Positions 1 through 7,225 of a stretch of DNA of 64,000 nucleotides are shown here, piece after piece. The position numbers and the translations under genes are program-made. The DNA is from AP-15 sp963747735 (GTDB taxonomy: Bacteria; Pseudomonadota; Alphaproteobacteria; ATCC43930; CGMCC-115725), in assembly GCA_963747735.1 (NCBI GenBank), contig CAVVGE010000019.1, positions 310,001-374,000 on the forward strand, in the 5' to 3' direction. Within the stretch, counting starts at the first letter, position 1. Each line of letters begins with the position of its first letter. A model generated the notes under the pieces. That model had not been told where the DNA came from, searched no databases, and was given only the letters and a program-made list of their open reading frames with translations.

Positions 1-2
1 TC

Positions 3-389
3 GTCGTCCATTTTCCGGATTTGCCGGAGGCCCTGACCGACGGCGCCGACGAGACCGAAGCACTGAGCGAGGCCGCCGATTGCCTGTCGACGGCGCTGGG
101 CGCCCGCATTTCCATCGGCGAACAAATCCCGCCGCCGAGCCGGTTGCGCTCTGGGCAACACCTGGTGGCGCCGGATGCGACCATGGCGTTGAAGGCGGCG
201 CTCTACGGCGCCCTGCGCACGCGCCGGATGACCGTCGCCGATCTCGCCCGCCGGCTCGACATCGAGTACCGCCAGGCGGCGCGTCTGATCGACCCGCGCG
301 CCGCGAGCAAGCTGACCAGCCTCGAAGCGGCCCTGTCCGCGCTCGGCTACGCGATCGCGATCGAGGTGCGCGAAAAGCCGGCGGCATAA
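3..389 (+). CDS. hicB: HicB-family antitoxin, C-terminal part (cut by window edge)
   Basis: The reading frame is open from the first bases of the window, so the true start lies to the left. The N-terminal part reads FPDLPEALTDGADETEAL, the partially degraded RNase-H-like fold of HicB antitoxins. Residues 60-120 form a helix-turn-helix (MTVADLARRLDIEYRQAARL) that in this family binds the hicAB operator. The partner would be the small HicA mRNA interferase, normally just upstream and so outside the window. The family assignment rests on the FPDLPEA motif plus the C-terminal HTH and is fairly sure; whether HicA is present is unknown. Confidence 0.75.
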   Translation, partial: VVHFPDLPEALTDGADETEALSEAADCLSTALGARISIGEQIPPPSRLRSGQHLVAPDATMALKAALYGALRTRRMTVADLARRLDIEYRQAARLIDPRAASKLTSLEAALSALGYAIAIEVREKPAA

Positions 390-420
390 TCGCCGCCGCG
401 CCCCGCCGCATAACCCAGCC

Positions 421-699
<279 letters not shown>

Positions 700-711
700 C
701 GCCGATGAGGC

Positions 712-882
712 CGAGCTGTCGCCGCAACTCTCTAGCCGGCGCAGCTGCTTCTTCACGGTCAACCTCGCTGACCGCCGCCTCGTCCGAGGACTGGGCGGGC
801 GATCCCGGCAACGAGGCGCGCGCCTGCGGGGCGAGACGATGGGTTTCGCTCCGCTCAACCCATCCCTACGTTACTAAGTTGA
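712..882 (+). pseudogene. Internally deleted remnant of a REP-associated tyrosine transposase (RAYT)
   Basis: Short pieces in different frames match the two ends of alphaproteobacterial RAYT proteins. An N-terminal RRN plus CFFTVNLADRRL (about 720-780) is followed directly by the C-terminal EDWAGDPGNEARACGARRW and SLRSTHPY (about 785-870). The catalytic middle, with the HUH histidines and tyrosine, is missing. The C-terminal end coincides with a REP-like hairpin at 838-865 that recurs at 4450 and 5008, which fits the known RAYT-REP association. The match is by motif recognition only. Confidence 0.5.
838..865. repeat. REP-like palindromic repeat, copy 1
   Basis: GATGGGTTTCGCTCCGCTCA followed by ACCCATCC forms an imperfect hairpin with arms GATGGGTT/AACCCATC. 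Related copies, in inverted orientation, lie at 4450-4478 and 5008-5035. It overlaps the 3' end of the RAYT remnant. Confidence 0.6.
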
Positions 883-1070
883 TGCTCTATCCCGTCCAAG
901 TGCTCCCGCGCTTGCTTAATCATTCTGAGCGCAACCTCCTTCGAATAGCAGAAGCGGTTGCGAGGACTTTCATAAACGACCAAACATGGGGTGCCTTTGA
1001 TAATTGACGCGTTAGAGAATGCACAAGTTCGTTTCGCTAGTGCGATCTCTACTTTACAGGTTTTAACCAT
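855..1070 (-). CDS. Small four-cysteine protein, third gene of the nuclease-helicase operon
   Basis: A 71-residue product starting MVKTCKVEIALAKRTC. It has four cysteines spaced C-x10-C-x12-C-x11-C and the segment ASIIKGTPCLVV, faintly like the IKG turn of PARP-type zinc fingers, then a helical C-terminus (SKEVALRMIKQAREHLDGIE). I do not recognise a defined family; zinc binding is an inference from the cysteines. The start is chosen because ATGGTTAA overlaps the helicase stop by 8 nt, the same overlap geometry as the nuclease-helicase junction, which implies translational coupling. An alternative ATG at 1088 would overlap further. Its place at the end of a defence-like operon suggests an accessory or regulatory part. 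Confidence 0.55.
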   Translation of the reverse strand: MVKTCKVEIALAKRTCAFSNASIIKGTPCLVVYESPRNRFCYSKEVALRMIKQAREHLDGIEHQLSNVGMG

Positions 1071-2928
1071 CTGCTTGGGACGCGGCATCTTTCATTTTCT
1101 CCCGCACCAAAGAAGATATTTTGTCAACTATATCTGGAGAAGCGTCAATGGTACGTTTTAACTGATCTATGTTAGCACCGTGCCGCTCTCCACTCGCGAC
1201 TCCCATTGCCTTGTTCTGCTCAGCATTCGCCAGTCTGATCAGAATGGTAGAGTTATGATCTCCGCTAAAGTACCGGAGAAGATCACGGCCTCGATGCTGG
1301 AGATCAAACCGATTGATCACGGTATCTGCAATAGATCGCGCTTCCTGCGCCAGGCGGCTCATGAGCGCCTCGCGCTGTTCCTGCGGCTGGATGATCGGGT
1401 TGAACACCGCTACTTCCGTCTCGCCCTGTGCAGCCTCTAACCGTCTGCGAACCATATCTTCGGTAAGACCGAACTCGCTGGGCTCGAAACCCTTGTCCCT
1501 GATCGCGTCGAAAAGGTCCTTGATCATCACGTCGTCAATTTTCTTCAGATATCCAAGCTTGCGGTAGCTCTCCACAACCTCGCGAAGCACTGGCATGAAG
1601 GGCCGAAGCGTCATTCTTGGGTGTTCTCCGTCCTCCACTACTTTCTCGCCCTCATCTCCTTGCAGATAATCACGAAAGAACTCTTGGTCGTCCTTGTCAA
1701 AGGACGTGAAATCATTCCACCATCGCTCGTCATTTAGCCCGACGTGCGAGACGAGGTAAACTTGGTTAGCTGGCGAATATGGCGTGTCCGGCTGTGCGAG
1801 GCGGAGGATACGGCCGACAAATTGGATATAGGGCGCGAGGCTCCGGTACGGACGAAACACCGCCGCCACCGACAGCGTGGGAAGGTCGTATCCCTCAGCG
1901 AGGATGCTGACCTGCACTACAACGTCTGCGAGGCCAACTCTGAGGCTGGCTTCGATCCGCTGCCGTTCCTCGTCGGGTAGGTCGCTATGCAGCACCTCGA
2001 CGTGAAGCCCATGCTCCCGATAAAGAGCCGCCACCTGCCCCGCGTGTCGAATAGAGCATGCGACCGCGATTAACTGTCGTGGTGCGCCGAGTGTCCTCAC
2101 ATGATGCAGTTGTTGAACTGACGCGTTAACAATGTTGCGATTACACTCTTCGGAAAGTGCAATGCCCTTGCTAAACCAGTCCCTATCTCGCATTTCGAGC
2201 ACCTGCTCAAGGCTGAGCGATTTGGTCTCGCCTTGCGCGGTGAAAACGATCTCTCTGGGCTTTACAAAGAGCGCATCGATCTGTGAAATGAACCCCTTCA
2301 ACATCGAGCGGCCGTACCCGAATCGATAGACACGCTCGCCGGTCGCAATCTGGCCATCTGAGCGAAGTGGCGTGGCCGTGTAGGAGACAACCTTTGCATT
2401 ACTGAAATAGTCGAAGAGCCGACGCCACGTGTTCGCTACGTTGTGGTGACCCTCATCAACCAATATCATGTGAAAATAATCTTGTGGGAATGCCTCGTAC
2501 CATCTGTTCTGAGTACCACGGAACTGCTGAATGTTAGCGATCACGATATGCGCAGCATCGCAGTCATGGATATTCGCACCGGTATTTAGCTCTGACAAAA
2601 ACGGCCCATTCGTAGGCTTAAAGACGTTCCGCTTGATGAAGAAACAGTTTGGATCGGTGATATTCAGTTCTCGTCGGATAGTATCTCGGATCGTCAAATT
2701 CGGTGCGATTACGAGCACCCTCCCGGTTGTAATTCCAAACGGAGTGAGACCTATCAGGCCTGTCTTGCCAGACGCTACCGGCAACTGGACATAACAAGGT
2801 TCGTTGCTCTGATGAAAGTGATCGCGAATGGCAAAATAACCCTCCATCTGCGGTTCTCGGAGTAGAGGATTTCGCCAAATCCTCACCCCCGTATTATCAA
2901 AAAAATTGCGAATTTCGTAGTTATCCAT
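1063..2928 (-). CDS. Superfamily 2 DEAD/DEAH helicase, second gene of a Shedu-nuclease operon
   Basis: A 621-residue DNA/RNA helicase. Visible motifs: Walker A PVASGKT (50-56), Walker B VDEGHH (157-162), motif III SYTATP (182-187), motif V ILAEGYDLP (342-350) and motif VI QFVGRILR (369-376), so both RecA lobes look intact. About 240 C-terminal residues follow with no motif I recognise. The layout resembles type III restriction or Hachiman HamB-type helicases. The start ATGGATAA overlaps the stop of the DUF4263 gene by 8 nt; an earlier in-frame ATG at 2967 is less likely. Codon usage is visibly AT-richer than in flanking genes, suggesting transfer. Its role is inferred to be DNA translocation or unwinding that feeds or activates the partner nuclease. 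Confidence 0.85.
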   Translation of the reverse strand: MDNYEIRNFFDNTGVRIWRNPLLREPQMEGYFAIRDHFHQSNEPCYVQLPVASGKTGLIGLTPFGITTGRVLVIAPNLTIRDTIRRELNITDPNCFFIKRNVFKPTNGPFLSELNTGANIHDCDAAHIVIANIQQFRGTQNRWYEAFPQDYFHMILVDEGHHNVANTWRRLFDYFSNAKVVSYTATPLRSDGQIATGERVYRFGYGRSMLKGFISQIDALFVKPREIVFTAQGETKSLSLEQVLEMRDRDWFSKGIALSEECNRNIVNASVQQLHHVRTLGAPRQLIAVACSIRHAGQVAALYREHGLHVEVLHSDLPDEERQRIEASLRVGLADVVVQVSILAEGYDLPTLSVAAVFRPYRSLAPYIQFVGRILRLAQPDTPYSPANQVYLVSHVGLNDERWWNDFTSFDKDDQEFFRDYLQGDEGEKVVEDGEHPRMTLRPFMPVLREVVESYRKLGYLKKIDDVMIKDLFDAIRDKGFEPSEFGLTEDMVRRRLEAAQGETEVAVFNPIIQPQEQREALMSRLAQEARSIADTVINRFDLQHRGRDLLRYFSGDHNSTILIRLANAEQNKAMGVASGERHGANIDQLKRTIDASPDIVDKISSLVREKMKDAASQADG

Positions 2929-3505
2929 CAGATAAGCTGTCCCTTTGCAGGTCATAGAGACGATCATACGTCATTATAGTGGTCATTTCATCTGAGAGCT
3001 CGCGATACAACTGGGCCTGTTTAGGATCTAAAGCGGCCCTTCGTCCGATGATAATGTATGCGCGGCATTCACCGTCGATTTCGACAAAACCAAGCTGATC
3101 GCGGGCGTAAGCAATGTTAGTCCTGATCCATGTCCGCCAGTCACGCACCTGTTTTGATGCCTCTGCTAACTTTCGGGCAGGTAAACCAGCCTTCGTGAGG
3201 ATGCATTCGTTAGGCCCCTCAAGCTCGATCATGGCCCACCGAAATCCTGCGGAACTACGGGATGCTAGCAGAAAATCAGGAACCAACTCGGCCCCCAGCT
3301 GCGGCCGATCAAGACACCAATAACCGCTGCCGAGGGGAGCCAACGGCGCAAGCAGCGCAGGTTGTGCGGCGAAATATGCCTGTAGAGGACGCTCATCAGC
3401 CGAGTCTCCGAGCACGCGATGAAATTCCTCGGCCAACACCCGCCCGGCAGGTTCCCTCAGGCTAAAATGCCGATGCGCCCATTTGTCGAGCTTAGTTCTG
3501 CTCAC
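2921..3505 (-). CDS. DUF4263 (Shedu SduA-type) nuclease-domain protein
   Basis: A 194-residue protein with the PD-(D/E)xK layout of DUF4263: an N-terminal helical segment (RPLQAYFAAQPALLAPLA), ELVPDFLL (D77), WAMIELEGPN (E94, E96), a downstream ILTKAG (K105) and KQVRDWRTWI (Q119). DUF4263 is the nuclease domain of SduA, the single-gene Shedu anti-phage system. Here the domain is short, lacks the long N-terminal sensor region of classic SduA, and is coupled to a helicase by an 8-nt overlap, so the helicase may supply target recognition. The ExE-x8-TK arrangement replaces the usual E-x-K, so whether it cleaves DNA is not certain. It is the first gene of a three-gene minus-strand operon. Confidence 0.75.
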   Translation of the reverse strand: MSRTKLDKWAHRHFSLREPAGRVLAEEFHRVLGDSADERPLQAYFAAQPALLAPLAPLGSGYWCLDRPQLGAELVPDFLLASRSSAGFRWAMIELEGPNECILTKAGLPARKLAEASKQVRDWRTWIRTNIAYARDQLGFVEIDGECRAYIIIGRRAALDPKQAQLYRELSDEMTTIMTYDRLYDLQRDSLSDG

Positions 3506-3600
3506 TTATCGCCTCCGACCAGCTTCCGGAATGAGAGGCCGGCAGCCAATTCTCACAAAGAGAAGCCGGACACATCACGGTGCCCGGATTTGCGTGTCAG

Positions 3601-3789
3601 TTATCGCGTTTTCCCTGCTCCATTATGAGCGGGACGGTAAATCACATAGCCCTGACCGCGCTTCGGCGTGGGTGGGAGTGGCTTGCCTTGAATGGCAGTG
3701 CGCTCCTTTCCCGTATCGCCGCCGCGCGACCCTTTGATCTCGTATTCGCCGGAGACTGGGGCGGGTTGCCCTGGCTTATAGACTGTCAT
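3601..3789 (-). CDS. YjzC-like small protein
   Basis: A 62-residue protein starting MTVYKPGQPAPVSGEYEI, then GGDTGKERTAIQGKPLPPTP. This matches the small YjzC family (KPG-x-x-AP-x-SG-x-Y ... G-x-x-LPPTP), whose function is unknown. It lies about 95 bases upstream of the DUF4263 gene on the same strand and 21 bases downstream of the next small gene, so it may share their transcript. Cargo status in the same island is an inference from strand, spacing and composition. Confidence 0.6.
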   Translation of the reverse strand: MTVYKPGQPAPVSGEYEIKGSRGGDTGKERTAIQGKPLPPTPKRGQGYVIYRPAHNGAGKTR

Positions 3790-3809
3790 GGCATCTGCTC
3801 CTACATCGC

Positions 3810-4034
3810 TTACAGGGTGAACCGGCTGCGGTTGTTCAGGCCTCGGCGGAAGCGGCCTCGCGCTTCCTCGACACCCTGCTCGATTGTCGCGAAAATCTTT
3901 TCGACCTCGGCATCCTCGAACTCATAATTCGGCGATGACAGGTTCGACAATTTCCGAAGGGCTTCAAGGACGCTCTCCGTCCGGGCCTGGGCAAGGCGTC
4001 GGAAGTTTGCGTGCTTCTCGGATCGCGGGGGCAT
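3810..4034 (-). CDS. Small hypothetical helical protein
   Basis: About 74 residues from MPPRSEKHANFRRLAQ, continuing VLEALRKLSNLSSPNYEFED and AEVEKIFATIEQGVEE. It is predicted largely helical and has no motif of known function. I chose the ATG at 4034; an upstream ATG at 4076 would add 14 residues. It sits immediately upstream of the YjzC-like gene on the same strand. Proteins of this type (xxALRKLSNLSNxxNY...) accompany mobile or defence loci in my recollection, but I assign no function. Confidence 0.55.
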   Translation of the reverse strand: MPPRSEKHANFRRLAQARTESVLEALRKLSNLSSPNYEFEDAEVEKIFATIEQGVEEARGRFRRGLNNRSRFTL

Positions 4035-4081
4035 TTGCCTCTCTATCGCTCTGGACAGGCTCTGGGTCGCTGTCATCTGGG

Positions 4082-4087
4082 ATTATA
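4082..4087 (-). promoter_or_regulatory. Candidate -10 box for the small-gene/nuclease cluster
   Basis: The minus strand reads GAGGTATAATCCC with a perfect TATAAT, about 48 bases before the ATG at 4034. No convincing -35 hexamer is present 16-18 bases further upstream, so this is weak. The surrounding 4090-4260 is AT-rich and contains several near-copies of TACCGTAT/GTAGGA-type words that could be operator half-sites. Confidence 0.25.
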
Positions 4088-4449
4088 CCTCATATACGAC
4101 GCTGGCACGGTAGGACAATCCACCGGCTTGGCACTGACCCGATAAATAGGGGCGTTCTACCTCGTATCAAGGGGACTTACCGGATAATTTTTGGAAGTCC
4201 GGTATAATGGTATATCCTACCGTATCTTCCATTACCTTGTAGGAATGCGGCGGCATGGTATTAATATTTGGGCAAATAATTGTGGATTATGAGAAATTTT
4301 GCGAAGTCGTCACGAAAGCTTGAAAAGACACGATCCAAGTTCTCATGCCGGTGCCCCAGGGCTTATACATGATTTCGTCGGGCTGGGCTGGGTGAATACT
4401 CGACGGACTGGGGATTACTTGATGTCGGCCAGCCACAAGATAGCGAGTA

Positions 4450-4478
4450 GGATGGGTTGAGCGGAGCGCAACCCATCC
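4450..4478. repeat. REP-like palindromic repeat, copy 2
   Basis: GGATGGGTTG ... CAACCCATCC has perfect 10-base arms around the loop AGCGGAGCG. It is the cleanest of three copies and is related to the end of the RAYT remnant at 712-882. Confidence 0.65.
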
Positions 4479-4564
4479 TCTTTGGACGGTAACGGGGGGT
4501 TTCGGCGCGCTCAAGCCACCCTATTGTTCAGATGCATTCAGATGGTGCCGTGCAAACTCGGGTC

Positions 4565-4652
4565 GTCATGCCCGGCCTTGTGCCGGGTATCCACGGACTC
4601 CGGGGCGGCCGATCCGCAGCCCGTGAATGGCCGGGTCAAGCCCGGCCATGAC
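4565..4652. repeat. Long imperfect inverted repeat (dispersed intergenic hairpin)
   Basis: GTCATGCCCGGCCTTGTGCC near the left end pairs imperfectly with CCGGGTCAAGCCCGGCCATG plus AC at the right end. The inner pair ATCCACG/CGTGAAT surrounds a loop of roughly 20 bases. It is of the kind found dispersed in alphaproteobacterial intergenic regions. Confidence 0.6.
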
Positions 4653-5007
4653 ATGGTGAAACTTCCGTTTGCGCCAGAGCACTGCGTCCTGCGACTTGGA
4701 TTCCTGCGGGGCAGGTTCCCCTTGAGGGGCGTTGCCGCCAGCGACGCTAAAATTGCCATATTGGCATCGTATGTTGCGATCCAAGACGGTGCTCGGGGAG
4801 CGGGTGCCGTCGCAGCATGGGAGTTGCTGATGCCGTTGGATTGGGTAGAGGGACCTGTAAATCGCCTGCAGAAAACAGGAGGAACAGGGCCGCAGGCCGC
4901 AGGCGCCGTATTGGCAGTGTGGCCATCGAGAAGCGGCCGATCAGCCGCGTCCCGGTTTCGCGGTTCGAATCCCCTCGGCGGTGCTCTGAATTTTCGCTCA
5001 GCGGGCA

Positions 5008-5035
5008 GGATGGGTTGAGCGGAGCGCAAGCCATC
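5008..5035. repeat. REP-like palindromic repeat, copy 3
   Basis: GGATGGGTTGAGCGGAGCGC followed by AAGCCATC is the same element as at 4450-4478, with one arm mismatch. It lies about 30 bases beyond the stop of the carboxylesterase gene. Confidence 0.55.
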
Positions 5036-5065
5036 GGCTCTGGGACGAGGCCGCCTCGCGCGGCG

Positions 5066-6880
5066 TTACTGCTCGGCTTCTTTGGAGATAATCGGCTCCC
5101 AGGTGGCGCAGAAATGCTCTTTGCGGAAAGTCGAGAACGGGCTCGGCTGCTCCGGCCCGGGCACCAGGGCCTGCACGTCGCCGGCGCCTTTGAAGGCGGG
5201 CCAGGGCGGCACGATCGCGCCGGCGTGCGGGTTGAGGTTCTTAACGAAGTTGGCCCAATAGCTCTGGATGAAGCCTTCGAGCTCCTGCTCGTCGCCGCTG
5301 AGGCTGCGGGTGGAGGGAAAGTCGAACAGAAACTGCAGCTCGGCGCCGTGCTCGGACGCCGTGGGGTAGCCGTACTGATCGTTCGGCGACTTTGCTACGG
5401 CCGGACGGGTATCGGTGGGCGGTGCCTGCGGATCGTCGAGCTCATACGCGTAGACGGTCACGAATTTCGCCAAATCGGTATCGGCGTCCCAGGCATTGCA
5501 GGCAAAGTTCAGATCGGTGAGGATCTGGCCGAGGCCCTCGTCCGCGCTCGGCGCGCTTTTCGCGAGATACGGATCCGGGAAGTTTTTGAGCGGGTAATCC
5601 GCGCTCGCCAGGGTCGCTGCGAAAGATGGCGTGTTGACGGAAGCCGGCAAGCTCAGCTCCGCCAGGTAGAGGTTGATTTCCTTTACGTAGGTGCATTTGG
5701 CGCCGCCGCAGAACGGACCGGCATGGGAGAGGGCGTAATTGGCCGGTCCGCCGGCCGCAACGGCCGCGCTGAAGCTGGTCGGGAACGGGATCTGCTGAGG
5801 CTCGAACCAGCGGCCCTCGTTGGCATTGGTGCCCTGCATCACCGGCACCCGGTTGAACCGGCCGGTGGAAAACGCCGCCTGCAACGCATTCGGCAGCACC
5901 AGCGTGCCGAAATCGGGCGAAATGCCAAACGAGCCGAACACCGCCTGCTGCTCGTCGAGGATGGTTGCGACCGTAGCACCGTCCAGACATTCGCGAATTT
6001 CGACGGACGGGCTGCTCGCGGTCAGGCTGCTGCACTTGACGCCCTGCACCGTGCCGGTTGCCGCCAGGACGCCATCGACAAACTTGTTGCCGTCCTGGCT
6101 CTCGTAGGTCGCCTGGGACGGCAAATCGTGCAGCATAAAGGCGCCGCTTTCGATGATCGCGCCGCGGAACAACCCGTGGCCGGTCGTGGTCGAGGCCAGA
6201 TTGAGCGAGACGCTTTCCCCGCCGGCAGACTGGCCGCCGATCGTCACCTTGGCTGGATCGCCGCCGAAAGCAGCGATATTCTTTTTTACCCACTGCAGGG
6301 CGAGCTGCTGATCCATCAGCCCGTAATTGCCCGCGTCGCCCGCTTTCTCGAAGGAGTCGCTGCTGCCGGCGCGCAACGCCTTCTGAGCCAGCCAGCCGAG
6401 CGCGCCGAGGCGATAGTTGATGGTAACGACGACGATGTTGTTCGCGGCTATCATATTCGCCGCGTTGTACTCGACGCCGGTGCCGTTCTGGAGCGCGCCG
6501 CCATGGATCCAGAAGAATACCGGCAATTTCGATGTCGGTTTCGCCGATAGCGGAACAAACACATTGAGCGAGAGGCAGTCCTCGGACTGCCGCATCGTAA
6601 ATGTGCCGATGACGACGGGTTTGAGCTGAGGACATACGGCGACGGTGCTGAAATGGGATGCATCGAAAGGATTGATCAATGCGGCATGCGCGTGCGGCGG
6701 CGTCCACCTGGCCGCGGTGGCGTAGGGGATGCCGAAATATTCGCCGACTTCGGAGTTGATGGACGAGACGACGCCGTCGATCGTCACGCCGTCGACCTTG
6801 ACGCTCGGGTTCGCCATCGCGCCGGTGCTTGCGATCAGGGCGCCGGCCACGAGCGACACGCAGAGCACTCTGAAGCTCAT
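5066..6880 (-). CDS. Secreted type-B carboxylesterase/lipase
   Basis: A 604-residue alpha/beta-hydrolase hydrolysing carboxylic esters. The start at 6880 (MSFRVLCVSLVAGALIASTG) gives a clean signal peptide ending AMA before NPSVKV; an upstream in-frame start at 6940 would only add Arg-rich sequence. Visible motifs: SEDCLSLNVF (about 99-108), the oxyanion-hole WIHGGAL (124-130), the nucleophile in GGQSAGGES (Ser218), the acid in GTNANEGRW and the histidine in ASEHGAELQF. These fit the carboxylesterase type-B family, usually 500-600 aa. It is exported to the periplasm or beyond; the natural substrate is unknown. It is divergent from the adhesin gene at 7226. Confidence 0.9.
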   Translation of the reverse strand: MSFRVLCVSLVAGALIASTGAMANPSVKVDGVTIDGVVSSINSEVGEYFGIPYATAARWTPPHAHAALINPFDASHFSTVAVCPQLKPVVIGTFTMRQSEDCLSLNVFVPLSAKPTSKLPVFFWIHGGALQNGTGVEYNAANMIAANNIVVVTINYRLGALGWLAQKALRAGSSDSFEKAGDAGNYGLMDQQLALQWVKKNIAAFGGDPAKVTIGGQSAGGESVSLNLASTTTGHGLFRGAIIESGAFMLHDLPSQATYESQDGNKFVDGVLAATGTVQGVKCSSLTASSPSVEIRECLDGATVATILDEQQAVFGSFGISPDFGTLVLPNALQAAFSTGRFNRVPVMQGTNANEGRWFEPQQIPFPTSFSAAVAAGGPANYALSHAGPFCGGAKCTYVKEINLYLAELSLPASVNTPSFAATLASADYPLKNFPDPYLAKSAPSADEGLGQILTDLNFACNAWDADTDLAKFVTVYAYELDDPQAPPTDTRPAVAKSPNDQYGYPTASEHGAELQFLFDFPSTRSLSGDEQELEGFIQSYWANFVKNLNPHAGAIVPPWPAFKGAGDVQALVPGPEQPSPFSTFRKEHFCATWEPIISKEAEQ

Positions 6881-7225
6881 ATTCGGACCCCGGTGTCGCC
6901 GGCCGCGGTGCCGGCGCCCGCATCGCCGTCGCGACCGCACCAGGCGGCGTCTTTGCCGCCGACAACGGCTGTCTGATTTTTCACGATAGGCTACTCATAC
7001 CCAATTCGTTCTAAAATGTCAAAAGAAAAGCCGCCGCCGCGGCGATGACCCGCCGCCGACCGGCGGTTCGGCGACCCGCGATCCGGCAACCGGCGCCGAA
7101 CAGCGCCCGCTTCGATCTCTGGGGACGCCGCGCAACCCGCCGCCGGTGTCCACCTGCAAAGCGCCTGGACAGGGATGCCTAAGTAACGCATTATAAAGCG
7201 TTTCCGCATCGGCCGGGGGAGTGCT
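6881..7225. other. Divergent intergenic region, carboxylesterase / adhesin
   Basis: This 345-base region separates two divergent secreted-protein genes and must hold both promoters. GCATTATAAAGCG at about 7190 could be a -10 region for the adhesin. The minus-strand side near 7000 is AT-rich. No RNA gene or strong hairpin was recognised. Confidence 0.35.

Larger units (their letters stand above)
4088..5065. other. Gene-poor stretch with REP-type repeats
   Basis: No convincing gene is seen in this roughly 980-base stretch. It contains an AT-rich part (4090-4320), two copies of the GGATGGGTTG...CAACCCATCC element (4450-4478, 5008-5035) and a long hairpin (4565-4652). At 4962-4972 lies GGTTCGAATCC, like a tRNA T-arm, but no matching acceptor or anticodon arms could be built around it. 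Open frames here are translations of repeats. Confidence 0.5.

Noticed and set aside
4900..4990. tRNA gene or tRNA fragment suggested by GGTTCGAATCC at 4962-4972
   Set aside because: No acceptor stem, D-arm or anticodon arm can be paired around it, the T-stem pairs poorly and there is no CCA. At most a chance match or an old remnant.
4817..6550. 577-codon plus-strand frame opposite the carboxylesterase
   Set aside because: The minus-strand protein has a full catalytic triad and signal peptide; the plus frame has no domain.
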